This document shows, piece after piece, positions 18,762 through 28,498 of a stretch of DNA of 43,794 nt (positions are counted from its first letter, which is position 1; each line of letters starts with the position of its first letter). The position numbers and the translations under genes were made by a program. This DNA comes from Candidatus Margulisiibacteriota bacterium (GTDB lineage: Bacteria > Margulisbacteria > Termititenacia > Termititenacales > Termititenacaceae). The DNA is taken from NCBI GenBank assembly GCA_031274525.1, contig JAISQA010000065.1, forward strand, positions 1 to 43,794, written 5' to 3'. Under the pieces are notes generated by a model. It did not search any database and was not told the DNA's origin. It saw only the letters and a list, made by a program, of their open reading frames with translations.

Positions 18762-19423
18762 CGATCGTCGCACCTTCAATATTATCCGCTGACTTTGCCG
18801 CGCTGGGGCGCGATATCGCGCTGGTCGAACAGGCCGGAGCGCAGTGGCTGCATCTGGATATAATGGACGGCCATTTCGTGCCCAATCTCACTATCGGCCC
18901 GGCGGTCGTGCAGTCCATCCGTCCGCGCACCGGTTTATTTCTGGACGCGCACCTGATGCTGGAAAATCCCGAAAACTATCTGGAGACTTTTGCCCGGGCC
19001 GGCGCGGATCTGCTCTGTGTCCATCTGGAAACCCTGCGGACTCCCGCGGCGGTACTGCGGCAAATCAAGGCGCTGGGCAAAAAAGCCGGGCTGGCCGTCA
19101 ATCCGGATAAAAAATTCGCGGACGTGCGGCCGTATTTGTCCGAGCTCGATCTGGTGTTATTCATGTCGGTCTGGCCGGGCTTCGCCGGGCAAAAATTTAT
19201 CCCGGCGGTGCTGCCGGAGATCCAGCAATGCCGCGAGTATATCAAAGCCAGCCAGTTGCCGGTAGATATTGAAATAGACGGCGGAATCAACCGGGAGACC
19301 GCCGGACAAGCGCTTAACGCCGGAGCCAATGTGCTGGCCGCCGGCTCGGCCATATACCGGTCCGCCGATCCCGCCGCAGAAGTAAAATACTATCTGGCGG
19401 CCCGCCCGGCCGAAGTAGTATAA
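18758..19423 (+). CDS. rpe: Ribulose-phosphate 3-epimerase
   Basis: APSILSADFAALG, LHLDIMDGHFVPNLTIGP, SVWPGFAGQKFI, EIDGGIN. Confidence 0.96.
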   Translation: MTIVAPSILSADFAALGRDIALVEQAGAQWLHLDIMDGHFVPNLTIGPAVVQSIRPRTGLFLDAHLMLENPENYLETFARAGADLLCVHLETLRTPAAVLRQIKALGKKAGLAVNPDKKFADVRPYLSELDLVLFMSVWPGFAGQKFIPAVLPEIQQCREYIKASQLPVDIEIDGGINRETAGQALNAGANVLAAGSAIYRSADPAAEVKYYLAARPAEVV

Positions 19424-19444
19424 TCAAGGGGAAACGGAGGGTTT

Positions 19445-20023
19445 ATGGCCAAAGCGAACTATACCATCTGGTACATACTCGGCGGGATCGTGCTGGCGCT
19501 GTTCATTATTTACAGTTTCTTTGCCGGGGCGTATAACAGCTTTGTCAGCCTGAACAATTCTATCGAGAGCCAGTGGGCGCAGGTCGAGAATCAGCTGCAG
19601 CGCCGCAATGACCTTATTCCCAATCTGGTCAATACGGTCAAAGGCTATGCCTCCCACGAAAAAGAAATTTTTACGGATATCGCCAACGCCCGCGCCCTGC
19701 TGGCCGGAGCCAGAACCACCAGCGAAAAAGTGCAGGCCAATAATGAAATAAGCGGCGCGCTGTCCCGTCTGCTGATGATCGCAGAAAATTATCCCGCCCT
19801 GCAGGCCAACAAAAATTTTCTGGCTTTGCAGGATCAGCTGGAAGGCACGGAAAACCGCATCGCTGTGGAAAGACAGCGCTACAATGAAAGCGTCAGGCGT
19901 TACAACGACAAAAGCGGCATGTTTCCCGGCAATATTCTGGCCAGACTCTACGGTTTTGCCGGCAAGAAGCCTTATATCGAAACGCCCCGGGCCGCGCAGG
20001 CTGTGCCTGCGGTGCAGTTTTAA
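19445..20023 (+). CDS. LemA family protein
   Basis: YNSFVSLNNSIESQWAQVENQLQRRNDLIPNLVNTVKGYASHEKEIF, YNESVRRYNDKSGMFPGNILARLYGF. Confidence 0.95.
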   Translation: MAKANYTIWYILGGIVLALFIIYSFFAGAYNSFVSLNNSIESQWAQVENQLQRRNDLIPNLVNTVKGYASHEKEIFTDIANARALLAGARTTSEKVQANNEISGALSRLLMIAENYPALQANKNFLALQDQLEGTENRIAVERQRYNESVRRYNDKSGMFPGNILARLYGFAGKKPYIETPRAAQAVPAVQF

Positions 20024-20037
20024 GGCCGGGTTAATTA

Positions 20038-21003
20038 ATGGACGCCGCGCAGCTACGCCGGGCGGCCGGGATTATTCAGTCCGGCGGTTTGGTCGCGTTC
20101 CCGACCGAGACCGTGTACGGTCTGGGGGCTAATGCGCTCGATCCGCTGGCCGTTGCCCAAATTTTTGCCCTGAAACAACGCCCGCATTTTGATCCGCTGA
20201 TCGTACACATCGCGGATATTAAAGATCTGGCCCGGCTGACTGACACGCCGCCGCACCTGCGCCCGGCAGCCGAACTGCTGACCGCAAAATTCTGGCCGGG
20301 GCCTTTGACCATAGTCCTGCCCAAAAAACAAATTGTACCGGATATAGTCACCGCCGGCCTGCCGACCGTCGGCCTCCGCATGCCGGACAATACCATTGCG
20401 CTGGAGCTTATCCGCCAATCCGGCTGTCCCCTCGCCGCGCCCAGCGCCAATAAATTCGGCCAATTAAGCCCCACCACCGCCGCGCATGTGCGCAAGCAGC
20501 TGCCGGATCTTGAATGTATTCTGGACGGCGGGCCCGCGGAAAAAGGGCTCGAATCCACGGTCATTGCCCTGCAGCCTGACGGCTTTGTGATTTTGCGGCA
20601 GGGGGTTATCACCGCACAGGAGCTGGCCGCCGTGCTGCCCGCCTCGTCCCGGCCCATCGCCAATGCCGGACTGGCCAGTCCTGGCCTGCTCCAGGCGCAT
20701 TACAGCCCGAACAAACCCATATATCTCCTCGGCGGCCAGACCCCGCGGATAACTAAAGACCGCACCGGGTATCTGGCTATGCAAAAAGCTCCGCCCGGCT
20801 ATGCTCTGACCGAGATCCTTTCGGCCAAAGGCGATTTACGCGAGGCCGCGGCTAATTTGTTCGGCGCGCTGCACCGTCTGGAAGAAGCGCCAGATATCGA
20901 GTGTATTCTCGCTGAACCGGCTCCGGCAGAAGGCATCGGTCTGGCTATTCTGGACAAACTGCGCAAAGCCTGTTTTCGCTGGCAATCAACAAGCCCATTC
21001 TGA
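20038..21003 (+). CDS. L-threonylcarbamoyladenylate synthase (Sua5/YciO/YrdC)
   Basis: GGLVAFPTETVYGLGANA, KFWPGPLTIVL, LAAPSANKFGQLSPTTAAHV, C-terminal Sua5 domain. Confidence 0.94.
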   Translation: MDAAQLRRAAGIIQSGGLVAFPTETVYGLGANALDPLAVAQIFALKQRPHFDPLIVHIADIKDLARLTDTPPHLRPAAELLTAKFWPGPLTIVLPKKQIVPDIVTAGLPTVGLRMPDNTIALELIRQSGCPLAAPSANKFGQLSPTTAAHVRKQLPDLECILDGGPAEKGLESTVIALQPDGFVILRQGVITAQELAAVLPASSRPIANAGLASPGLLQAHYSPNKPIYLLGGQTPRITKDRTGYLAMQKAPPGYALTEILSAKGDLREAAANLFGALHRLEEAPDIECILAEPAPAEGIGLAILDKLRKACFRWQSTSPF

Positions 21004-21014
21004 CAGAAAAAGAC

Positions 21015-21611
21015 TTACTCTACCGTGGCGGATATGATGACCACATCTTCCTGCGGGACATCCTGATAATAGCCGAAAGTCGTCGTCGGCACGTTAACAA
21101 TTTTGTCCACCACATCCAGCCCTTCGATCACGCGGCCAAAGACACAATAACCGAAGCCCCGCGGCGTATCGTCCTGATGATTGAGAAAAGCATTGTCCAC
21201 CACATTGATAAAAAACTGCGCGGTCGCGCTGTCCACCACATTGGTTCTGGCCATGGCAATAGTGCCGCGGTCATTGGCCAGCCCGTTAGCGGCTTCGTTC
21301 TTGATCGGTTCTCTGGTTTCTTTCTGGGTCAGGCCGGAAACAAAACCGCCGCCCTGAATCATGAAGCCCTTGATCACGCGGTGAAAAATCGTATTTTCAT
21401 AAAAACCGTCCTGCACATAAGCCAGAAAATTCTGCACGGTCACCGGGGCTTTGTCCGGGTATAATTCTATTTTAATCTCGCCGACACCGGTTTTCAGAAT
21501 GACCACGGGATTGGGGGTTGGTTCAGACACGGGGTTTGCTCCTTCTGCTGCGGCCGCCATAGTCAGCATCATGACCAAAAAACATCCGCTCAAAATTATT
21601 TTCTTCAGCAT
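21015..21611 (-). CDS. Secreted cyclophilin-type peptidyl-prolyl cis-trans isomerase
   Basis: Signal peptide; [53 protein letters not shown]. Confidence 0.95.
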   Translation of the reverse strand: MLKKIILSGCFLVMMLTMAAAAEGANPVSEPTPNPVVILKTGVGEIKIELYPDKAPVTVQNFLAYVQDGFYENTIFHRVIKGFMIQGGGFVSGLTQKETREPIKNEAANGLANDRGTIAMARTNVVDSATAQFFINVVDNAFLNHQDDTPRGFGYCVFGRVIEGLDVVDKIVNVPTTTFGYYQDVPQEDVVIISATVE

Positions 21612-21666
21612 GTGCAGAATTATATCCGGTTTAGGCCAAAATGGCTATATTCGGGACTGCTGCTGG

Positions 21667-22689
21667 TTATTCAGCGGCCGGAAGCTCCAGCATATTGAGA
21701 TCATCGTAGGCGTATTTAAACCAGCAGTTCATATTCACCCAGAATTTGTGTAAATTTTTAAAACCCAGCGCGACAGCCAGGGCAAACGCGGAATAATTAA
21801 GCTGCGGCGCCAGATATTCCGCTTTTTTGAGTTCAGCCAGAGCTGCCCGGCGGCGGCCATAGGCGGCCAGACGCAGCGCGCAGCGCAGAATAATATTGGC
21901 GTATTTTTGCCGGCGGGCGGCGGCATAATCAAAATCCAGCGTTTGGAATCTCCGCACCAGCGCCCAGTCATTGATATAGTCCTCCGGCCGGAAAGTGGAG
22001 TCGGTCAAGCGGCGGAAATATTCCAGATAAGCCGGGGAATTTTTGTAGGCATAGCTGTTGCTGGTGATATTGTCCGGGTTTTCCCGGTAAAAATACAGCC
22101 GTTCCGGGATCCCGGTGATATTGATATGTCTGGCCATTTTAATGCAGATGTCCCGGTCGCTGGAAGACCGCAGATTCTCCGCGTGCAGTCCGGCGGCAAA
22201 AAATACTGCTTTTTTGATCAAACAGGGCTGGCCGCCAAAAGCCACGCGGAACAGGCCGTCTTTTTTGAGATAGTAATCCTCGGTCAGGGTCAGCCAGAGC
22301 CGGCGCGGCGTGCCGTCCGCGTTCACGCGCAGCCGGTCGCAGACCACAGCGTTGGCGGCGGGCTCACGCTCCAGCGCCCTGACCATTTTTTCCAGAATAT
22401 CCGGCGCGGCATAATCATCGCCGTCCAGGCGGAAAACATACTCGCCCCGGCAGGCCTTGAGCCCGATATTGAGCGTTCTGGCCAGATGCTGATTGGCGGG
22501 ATTGCGGATGAGCTGGAGCGCGGGGAAACGCGCGGCATAGCTGCGGATAATCTCCGGCGTGCTGTCCGTCGAAGCATCGTCCACCAGCACCAGCTCAAAA
22601 TCCCGGTAAGTCTGCGCGGCCAGCGAGTCCAGCGCCTGCGCCAGATATTTTTCTATATTATAAACCGGCAGTAAAATAGAGAGCTTCAT
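21667..22689 (-). CDS. Family 2 glycosyltransferase
   Basis: SILLPVYNIEKYLAQALDSLAAQTYRDFELVLVDDASTDST, FRLDGDD. Confidence 0.95.
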   Translation of the reverse strand: MKLSILLPVYNIEKYLAQALDSLAAQTYRDFELVLVDDASTDSTPEIIRSYAARFPALQLIRNPANQHLARTLNIGLKACRGEYVFRLDGDDYAAPDILEKMVRALEREPAANAVVCDRLRVNADGTPRRLWLTLTEDYYLKKDGLFRVAFGGQPCLIKKAVFFAAGLHAENLRSSSDRDICIKMARHINITGIPERLYFYRENPDNITSNSYAYKNSPAYLEYFRRLTDSTFRPEDYINDWALVRRFQTLDFDYAAARRQKYANIILRCALRLAAYGRRRAALAELKKAEYLAPQLNYSAFALAVALGFKNLHKFWVNMNCWFKYAYDDLNMLELPAAE

Positions 22690-23558
22690 AAATAGGTCTT
22701 CAGCAATTGCCCGTAAAAAGTCCGGGCGCCGTCCGCTGTCCGTTCCGGGAAGTCCGCCTTGTAAGTCAGCTTGTGAAAAACATTCTGCGCGACCAGCTCC
22801 TGATAAAACGGCTCTGCATAAGCAGCCGCCAGTTTTTTACGCAAAGCATAGATCTGCGGATTGCTCCGGGGCACCGCGTCCAGCAGCTCTTTAACGGCCG
22901 GAATAAAATCATAGGCCAGCGCAATACAGTAATCGATCAGAAAAAAATTGCACAGATCTGATTCCCGGCGCCAGTACTCCGCAAACAGCGTGTTGAGAAA
23001 ATCCGCCAGCAGATTGCCCCGGTTCAGATAAAAAAGATAGGCGCTCCAGCGGCCCTGCGCCACATACTGATTATCCGGCGCGCGCTTTAAGGTGAAGAGC
23101 TCCTGTCCGGCGAAGTCCGGCAGCGGCGCGGTGACCAAAACAGTCGCGTCCAGCCAAAATCCGCCGTGCTTATAAAGCAGACCCATCCGCAAAATGTCCG
23201 ACAAATGCGTCGGGGTAATTATCCCCTTCTTAAATTTTTCTAAAATAAAATCCGGCAGGTCAATAAATTCCTGATAATTAGCGCCGGTCAACAGATGCAC
23301 CGGATGAGTACCGGCGCTCCGGAGCAGAGAATTATAGCAGGCCCTGACCAGCGGCGGCATAGCTTCCGCGCCCTGCCACCAGCAGACCCAGACCGGGTAC
23401 GGCGCGGCCGGAGCAGTCCGCGGATTGGTCTTACACTTAAATGCTTTTGCTATATCGCCGTAATTTTTCAATAAATAACGACGGACGGCGTGGTGTCTTC
23501 TCTGCATAACGCTGAACTGCCGCAGACAGGCCCGGAGAAATTCCGCAGTCCGGACCAT
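22686..23558 (-). CDS. Capsular polysaccharide synthesis-type glycosyltransferase (DXD, Caps_synth-like)
   Basis: PVWVCWWQGAEAMPPLVRACYNSL, LSDILRMGLLYKHGGFWLDATVLV. Confidence 0.85.
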   Translation of the reverse strand: MVRTAEFLRACLRQFSVMQRRHHAVRRYLLKNYGDIAKAFKCKTNPRTAPAAPYPVWVCWWQGAEAMPPLVRACYNSLLRSAGTHPVHLLTGANYQEFIDLPDFILEKFKKGIITPTHLSDILRMGLLYKHGGFWLDATVLVTAPLPDFAGQELFTLKRAPDNQYVAQGRWSAYLFYLNRGNLLADFLNTLFAEYWRRESDLCNFFLIDYCIALAYDFIPAVKELLDAVPRSNPQIYALRKKLAAAYAEPFYQELVAQNVFHKLTYKADFPERTADGARTFYGQLLKTYL

Positions 23559-23559
23559 C

Positions 23560-24468
23560 TTATTTGCCGCGCCAGAGTTTTTTTATTCTGGCGAAAAGCG
23601 CAGTTCCGGCGCTGACGTCCGGCTGGTCTGGCAGCCGCAGATTATCCGTCAAAATTTCCGTGTAAAACGGCGACTGGCGCGCATAATCCCAGAACCAGGC
23701 GGTCAGCGGATACTGCCAGGGTTTTTCTTTATCACAATAGTGAATGATCACCGGCGCGCTGTAAGCCTCGTCGATCATTTCCCGGCCAAAAATTTTGGCC
23801 AACTGCGGCCGGCAGTTAAAATATTTGGTCATGCAGTTGTATTTGAAATCCAGCGGTTTGACTTTGCCGCGGCAGGCGATATTTAAGATATCCTGATCCT
23901 GGGTGGGCAGATTTCTGGCCGCCAGCTCCTTAAATCTATTGGTCAGCCTGTCCCGGCGGATATTTTTCAGATTGAGCAGCAGGACTCCCGCGTTAAAATA
24001 ATGCTGCTCGCCAGCCAGACCGATGCTGCGCAGAAAAGCGGCGCCCCCTTTATCCAGATAAACATACGGCGCCTTTACCGCGGCCGCATAATAATTATCC
24101 AGATTGACGGCATACAGCGCGGCGATATCCTGACAGACAATCAGATCCGCGTCCAGATACAGGCATTTGTCCAGCTCCGGGAACATATCCGCGATCAGCA
24201 GGCGGTAATAAGTTGGATAGGTGACATGCTCAATGTTCAATTTCATATGCTTAAAAGCATTGCGCATATTCACAAAATGCAGGGTGCAGTTTTTGTACAG
24301 CTGCGGGATACGCAGCAGACTGCGCTTGTGCTCCCCGGAAAAATCCGCGGGGGTCAGCAGATAAAAAGCATATTTGTGCGGCCGCGTATTGGCCAGCAGG
24401 GAAAATATACAGGTGCCGATATACGGGGCATAGCTGTTGTCTCCGGCCAGAAAAATCGGGATAACCAC
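23560..24468 (-). CDS. Family 8 glycosyltransferase
   Basis: MFPELDKCLYLDADLIVCQDI, YFNAGVLLLNLKNIR, PVIIHYCDKEKPWQYP. Confidence 0.94.
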   Translation of the reverse strand: MVIPIFLAGDNSYAPYIGTCIFSLLANTRPHKYAFYLLTPADFSGEHKRSLLRIPQLYKNCTLHFVNMRNAFKHMKLNIEHVTYPTYYRLLIADMFPELDKCLYLDADLIVCQDIAALYAVNLDNYYAAAVKAPYVYLDKGGAAFLRSIGLAGEQHYFNAGVLLLNLKNIRRDRLTNRFKELAARNLPTQDQDILNIACRGKVKPLDFKYNCMTKYFNCRPQLAKIFGREMIDEAYSAPVIIHYCDKEKPWQYPLTAWFWDYARQSPFYTEILTDNLRLPDQPDVSAGTALFARIKKLWRGK

Positions 24469-24523
24469 CGCGCCTCCTTTTTTAAAAAAGCTTGAACCAG
24501 ACCCCGGCCAAATTATTCTAAAC

Positions 24524-24573
24524 CCTGCCTATAGTTGTGACAACAGAAATCCGCAAAATATCCTGCCTATAGT
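24524..24573. promoter_or_regulatory. Two direct repeats CCTGCCTATAGT spaced 38 bp in a divergent intergenic region
   Basis: 24524-24535 and 24562-24573 identical 12-mers. Confidence 0.35.
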
Positions 24574-24624
24574 CCGCGATTTTGTGTTATGATTACTATA
24601 TTAACGCAAAAAGGAGGCTGTTTT

Positions 24625-25530
24625 ATGAATATCGGTAAATTAAGTTTTTCGGAAATCATCCGCATCGGGTTTGAACGGCGCAATGCGCTTTTTGCCGCCG
24701 GCTGGCTTTTCCTCATCTCCGTAGTCACCACGGCTTTCAGCCTGCTGTCCGCCGCGCTGCGGGCCAACGGGATCCGGCTCTGGGCCAACGTAATTGACGG
24801 CTTAGCGCTGCTGGTCATTATCGTTCTGGGTTTGATCCTCACACTGGGCCTTTATAGTCTGGTCAAAACTTCTATCGCCAGAACCAAAAAAGCGAACACC
24901 GCCGCGCGGGTCAAGGGGCTGTTCTGGAAAACGCTGGGCGCGTTTATACTCTGGCTTTTAGGCGCGGCTGTCGCGGGTCTGGCCGCATACTGGCTGGGCT
25001 TTTTGGTCAGGCTGCCTTATGTCGGTGATCCGCTGATGGCTCTGCTTTTTATCCCGGCGGCGGTATTTTTTGGCCTGCTGTCCATATACATCTTAGTGGG
25101 CAGCAAGCTGCTGCCGGCCGTACTGGTGGATAAGCCCGCGCTCTCCGCGCTGGGCGCTGTGAAAAAAGTCTTCACCATCACCGTCCGCGCGCCGGAAAAA
25201 ATCTCTTTTAACTTTGTTCTGGGTCTGCTGCCAATTCTGTCTACCCTGTTAACGCTGGCTCTGCTGGCCGGCGCCTGCGCTATAGTGCCGTATCTAAGTT
25301 TTGGCTGGGCTTTTCCGCATTATCCCCTGCTGCAATACGCCTCGCAGCTGGGCTTGAGCGGATTGATTTTCTATGCGACCAATTACGCGCTTTCCTATCT
25401 ATCCTGCGCTTCTATCCTGACGATTATTTTAACCACGCTGGGGTTTTTTGGCATTGTCTCTTATGCGCTCGGCTATGTCATCAGCGTGTCCACCGCCGTG
25501 TATTATTCGATATATCTGGATGCCAAATAA
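24625..25530 (+). CDS. Multi-pass membrane protein of unknown function
   Basis: RBS aaaggagg before ATG; about six hydrophobic segments. Confidence 0.75.
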   Translation: MNIGKLSFSEIIRIGFERRNALFAAGWLFLISVVTTAFSLLSAALRANGIRLWANVIDGLALLVIIVLGLILTLGLYSLVKTSIARTKKANTAARVKGLFWKTLGAFILWLLGAAVAGLAAYWLGFLVRLPYVGDPLMALLFIPAAVFFGLLSIYILVGSKLLPAVLVDKPALSALGAVKKVFTITVRAPEKISFNFVLGLLPILSTLLTLALLAGACAIVPYLSFGWAFPHYPLLQYASQLGLSGLIFYATNYALSYLSCASILTIILTTLGFFGIVSYALGYVISVSTAVYYSIYLDAK

Positions 25531-25978
25531 AGACGATCAGTATTTTATGCAAAAAGCCCTGTCGCAAGCGCGCAGGGCTTTTGTTTTAGGCGAAGTTCCG
25601 GTCGGCGCGGTCATTGTCCGGAACGGAAAAATAATCGCCAGAGCGCACAATGAGCGGGAGACAAAACAAAACCCTGTGCGTCACGCGGAGTTAACGGTTA
25701 TCGACAAAGCCGCGCAGAAATTACACTCCTGGCGGCTGCTGGACTGCGCGCTCTACGTTACGCTGGAGCCCTGCGCGATGTGCGCGGGGGCAATCGTGCT
25801 GGCCAGAATACCGCGCGTGGTCTATGCCGCCGCCGACCCTAAAGCCGGAGCCTGCGGCTCGGTCTTCAATATTCTCGCCGAGCCCAAACTCAATCACCGC
25901 CCGGAAGTAGTCCGCGGCCTGCTGGCTGATGAAGCGGGGCAATTACTGAAGGATTTTTTTCGGGCGGCCAGAAAATAA
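25520..25978 (+). CDS. tadA: tRNA-specific adenosine deaminase
   Basis: GEVPVGAVIV, HAELTVID, TLEPCAMCAGAIVLARI, DPKAGACGS; overlaps preceding gene. Confidence 0.95.
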   Translation: MPNKDDQYFMQKALSQARRAFVLGEVPVGAVIVRNGKIIARAHNERETKQNPVRHAELTVIDKAAQKLHSWRLLDCALYVTLEPCAMCAGAIVLARIPRVVYAAADPKAGACGSVFNILAEPKLNHRPEVVRGLLADEAGQLLKDFFRAARK

Positions 25979-25979
25979 A

Positions 25980-26180
25980 TTAACCCTGTCCTGCCGCAAA
26001 CAGCGAAAAAATATACAGCGCGCTCTGGCCATAAAGCCCTGTCTCATCATCCGCCAGATTTTCCGCTGTGGCAGAATGATAAAACAGATCCAGCGCCTGT
26101 TCTGCGGAAACGGAATATTTTTCCGCAATCAATTCAGCAATTTGCGGCACCAGCGTTGCTTTGATCAAACCATGCGCCAT
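25980..26180 (-). CDS. DUF3791-like small protein, second copy in TA-like locus
   Basis: MAHGLIKATLVPQIAELIAEKYSVSAEQALDLFYHSATAENLADDETGLYGQSALYIFSLF; RBS gagga; 1 nt after the mini-DUF3990 stop. Confidence 0.6.
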   Translation of the reverse strand: MAHGLIKATLVPQIAELIAEKYSVSAEQALDLFYHSATAENLADDETGLYGQSALYIFSLFAAGQG

Positions 26181-26181
26181 A

Positions 26182-26310
26182 TCATGTTTCCTCAAAATCA
26201 AGATACCGCAAGCCCGCCAAGGCCTTTTCCGCGCCAAAATCCCGTCCGTACTCTGTGGTGATTATTTGGGGCTTATCGACAATTACTGTGGAGCCGTGGA
26301 ATAAGAACAT
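26182..26310 (-). pseudogene. Internally deleted DUF3990-like toxin, 42 aa
   Basis: MFLFHGSTVIVDKPQIITTEYGRDFG (DUF3990 N-terminus) joined in frame to AEKALAGLRYLDFEET-stop (C-terminal-like); not in the supplied ORF track. Confidence 0.6.
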
Positions 26311-26501
26311 TCGCCCTCCAGATATTTATCGAAAAACTGATTGAGATACTCGAAAGACATACCGTGCAGGTCGGCATAATCCGTTTTAAGCAAGTCCAGC
26401 AGTCCGCTCCGGGTAAACAGCGCGTAAACTTCCGGGCTGGACAGACCCTTATGTTCCGCGTACATTTCCACGCAGAAAGCTAAAAAAGACACTTTGCTCA
26501 T
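26283..26501 (-). CDS. DUF3791-like small protein
   Basis: MSKVSFLAFCVEMYAEHKGLSSPEVYALFTRSGLLDLLKTDYADLHGMSFEYLNQFFDKYL. Confidence 0.7.
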   Translation of the reverse strand: MSKVSFLAFCVEMYAEHKGLSSPEVYALFTRSGLLDLLKTDYADLHGMSFEYLNQFFDKYLEGECSYSTAPQ

Positions 26502-26547
26502 AACCGGTATTTTAGCATATTTGTTTTGCCGCGCCGCGCGGGAAAGA

Positions 26548-26570
26548 GGGCAGTATCTCTACTGCCCTTT
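26548..26570. terminator. Bidirectional-type terminator hairpin
   Basis: aaagaGGGCAGTA-tctc-TACTGCCCtttt between the lipoprotein 3' end and the DUF3791 genes. Confidence 0.7.
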
Positions 26571-26590
26571 TGAAACAATAAATGTATTTC

Positions 26591-28471
26591 TTAAAAACTT
26601 ACAACACCAAGATCAATATCATAATAATTATGGCCGTCTTTCAATGCCACTCCAGCATAGCTACGATAATATGGCGCTGTCCCTAAATACTCTGTAATCT
26701 GGGTCAGCGGGGCGCCTCCTGCTATGATCAGATTGTCTCTGATCTCTAAATAAATATCATCTGGATCAATAACAAATGAGGGGCCCCCACTAGGCCAGCA
26801 AACAAATTGCCACTTGATACTGTTGTCCTCATTGCGTCCATTTTCCTGCACGCTCATATGGTAGTTATCTGCTTTGTTCCCGTAGCAGCTATTTACTTGA
26901 TAACGTAAGGCCGGATTTGGTGTGCCATTTAGTTTGAGTATAAAGTACAGTTTGCCATCTTTTTGGCCTAACTGCATACCTTCCAGCAAACCGCCATCTG
27001 CCAGGTCGGGCGGCTGGGGATAGTTGTTTTTATGAAATTTACCGTCCCTATCCCCGCTCGAATCATACGCCCAGTTCGCTAGATCGGGTATCTCCGGCAC
27101 CTGCAAGATCGGCAGCGCCTCATCAGCCGCATCTTTTAGTGCCACCGGCAGATCATCCCGCGTTATCCCGCCGTTCTTTATTTTGGCGATTATGGTATTC
27201 AGTTCCGCCGGATGTGCCGCATAATAAGTGTCTATTTCGTCCCGCAGCTCATTTACTGCAGATAGACCCAAAAAATCATCTTCATCGACCGTTTGCATAA
27301 ATTCTTCTAATAATTGCACCAGCACTGTTGAGGTCGGCGTCAGGTTCACTGTCTCGGTCATTCCGTCTAGCTCCTGAACTCCATATACCAGATTGCTTAA
27401 TCTCGCCGTACCGCCGCGTGTGGCCTCGACCACATACACATTGGCCAGCGGCAAATTGCTGATCGTATAGGTATTATCGCCGCGCAGTTTGATCTTCACA
27501 AAGTCCAGATTATCGTTGTCGAAACTCTTAATGCGGATCTTATACTGCTCGGTCAGCGCCATAGCGCCAAAGCCGCCGTTCTCATCCGAAGCGATAGTTC
27601 CCTGTACCGAAAAAGAATTCGGCGCGGTATAGTTCGAGACTACGTCAAAATTGGCGATCACACTGGTGTTGTCGTTAAGCGTGATCTCTAAAGGATTATT
27701 ACCGCCTGTGCTCCAATTATCAAATTCATAGCCTCCTGCCGGCTCGGCAGTTAAACTCAATACAGTCCCCTTGAGATATACTCCGCCGTTGGGCGACACC
27801 GTGCCTGTGCCGGCCGGACTGACTGTTACGGCCAGAGTGCGTTTATTTGTATTTACCAGATCACTCACAATGCCGGTTACAGCAGGAGGCAAGGCATTTA
27901 CATTGGTCGTCGCAGTAGGGTTACTCTCATAATAGTTCTCTATATCTTCCTGAATATTTTCCAGAATACCTGATAGCGTAGCGTTCACACCGGATACGGC
28001 CAGTGAATCCTGCACCACCGGATCGTCAGAAATAACCGTCGCTATTACTGTCGACACCGGAGTTAAATTCACTGTCTTATTCTCTCCGGCCGCGGCGCCC
28101 CAGACCAGCGCGCTTAATGTTACTGAATCTTCCCTGACCGCTTCGATCACATACACCGCGCCCAGCGGTATTCCGGTAATTTTGTAAGTGTTATTCAGCG
28201 CATAATACTCACACTCCACACCGCTCAGATCTATTTCTTCCTTAAAAGAATAAATGGAAACTTCGTACTCTGTATCCAGCGACTGAATATTGACATCTCC
28301 GCTATTGTCTATATGTCCCTGCACCGAAAAGGTCCGGGGTCTGGGTGTGCCGCCTCCGCCCCCGGACGAGCCGCCGCCCCCTCCTCCTCCGGTACTGCTG
28401 GCCGTCTTGCCGCAGCCGAAAATTGCCACCGCCGTTATTATTGTTATTACTGCTAGAATTAGTTTTTTCAT
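26591..28471 (-). CDS. Surface lipoprotein with Gly-rich linker, duplicated peptidase-regulatory-like modules and one InlB B-repeat-like domain
   Basis: Lipobox AIFGC; GGGGGGGSSGGGGG linker; VSPAGTGTVSPNGGVYLKGTVLSLTAEPAGGYEFDNWS. Confidence 0.75.
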   Translation of the reverse strand: MKKLILAVITIITAVAIFGCGKTASSTGGGGGGGSSGGGGGTPRPRTFSVQGHIDNSGDVNIQSLDTEYEVSIYSFKEEIDLSGVECEYYALNNTYKITGIPLGAVYVIEAVREDSVTLSALVWGAAAGENKTVNLTPVSTVIATVISDDPVVQDSLAVSGVNATLSGILENIQEDIENYYESNPTATTNVNALPPAVTGIVSDLVNTNKRTLAVTVSPAGTGTVSPNGGVYLKGTVLSLTAEPAGGYEFDNWSTGGNNPLEITLNDNTSVIANFDVVSNYTAPNSFSVQGTIASDENGGFGAMALTEQYKIRIKSFDNDNLDFVKIKLRGDNTYTISNLPLANVYVVEATRGGTARLSNLVYGVQELDGMTETVNLTPTSTVLVQLLEEFMQTVDEDDFLGLSAVNELRDEIDTYYAAHPAELNTIIAKIKNGGITRDDLPVALKDAADEALPILQVPEIPDLANWAYDSSGDRDGKFHKNNYPQPPDLADGGLLEGMQLGQKDGKLYFILKLNGTPNPALRYQVNSCYGNKADNYHMSVQENGRNEDNSIKWQFVCWPSGGPSFVIDPDDIYLEIRDNLIIAGGAPLTQITEYLGTAPYYRSYAGVALKDGHNYYDIDLGVVSF

Positions 28472-28498
28472 ACTTCTACTCCTTTTGTTTTTTAATAA

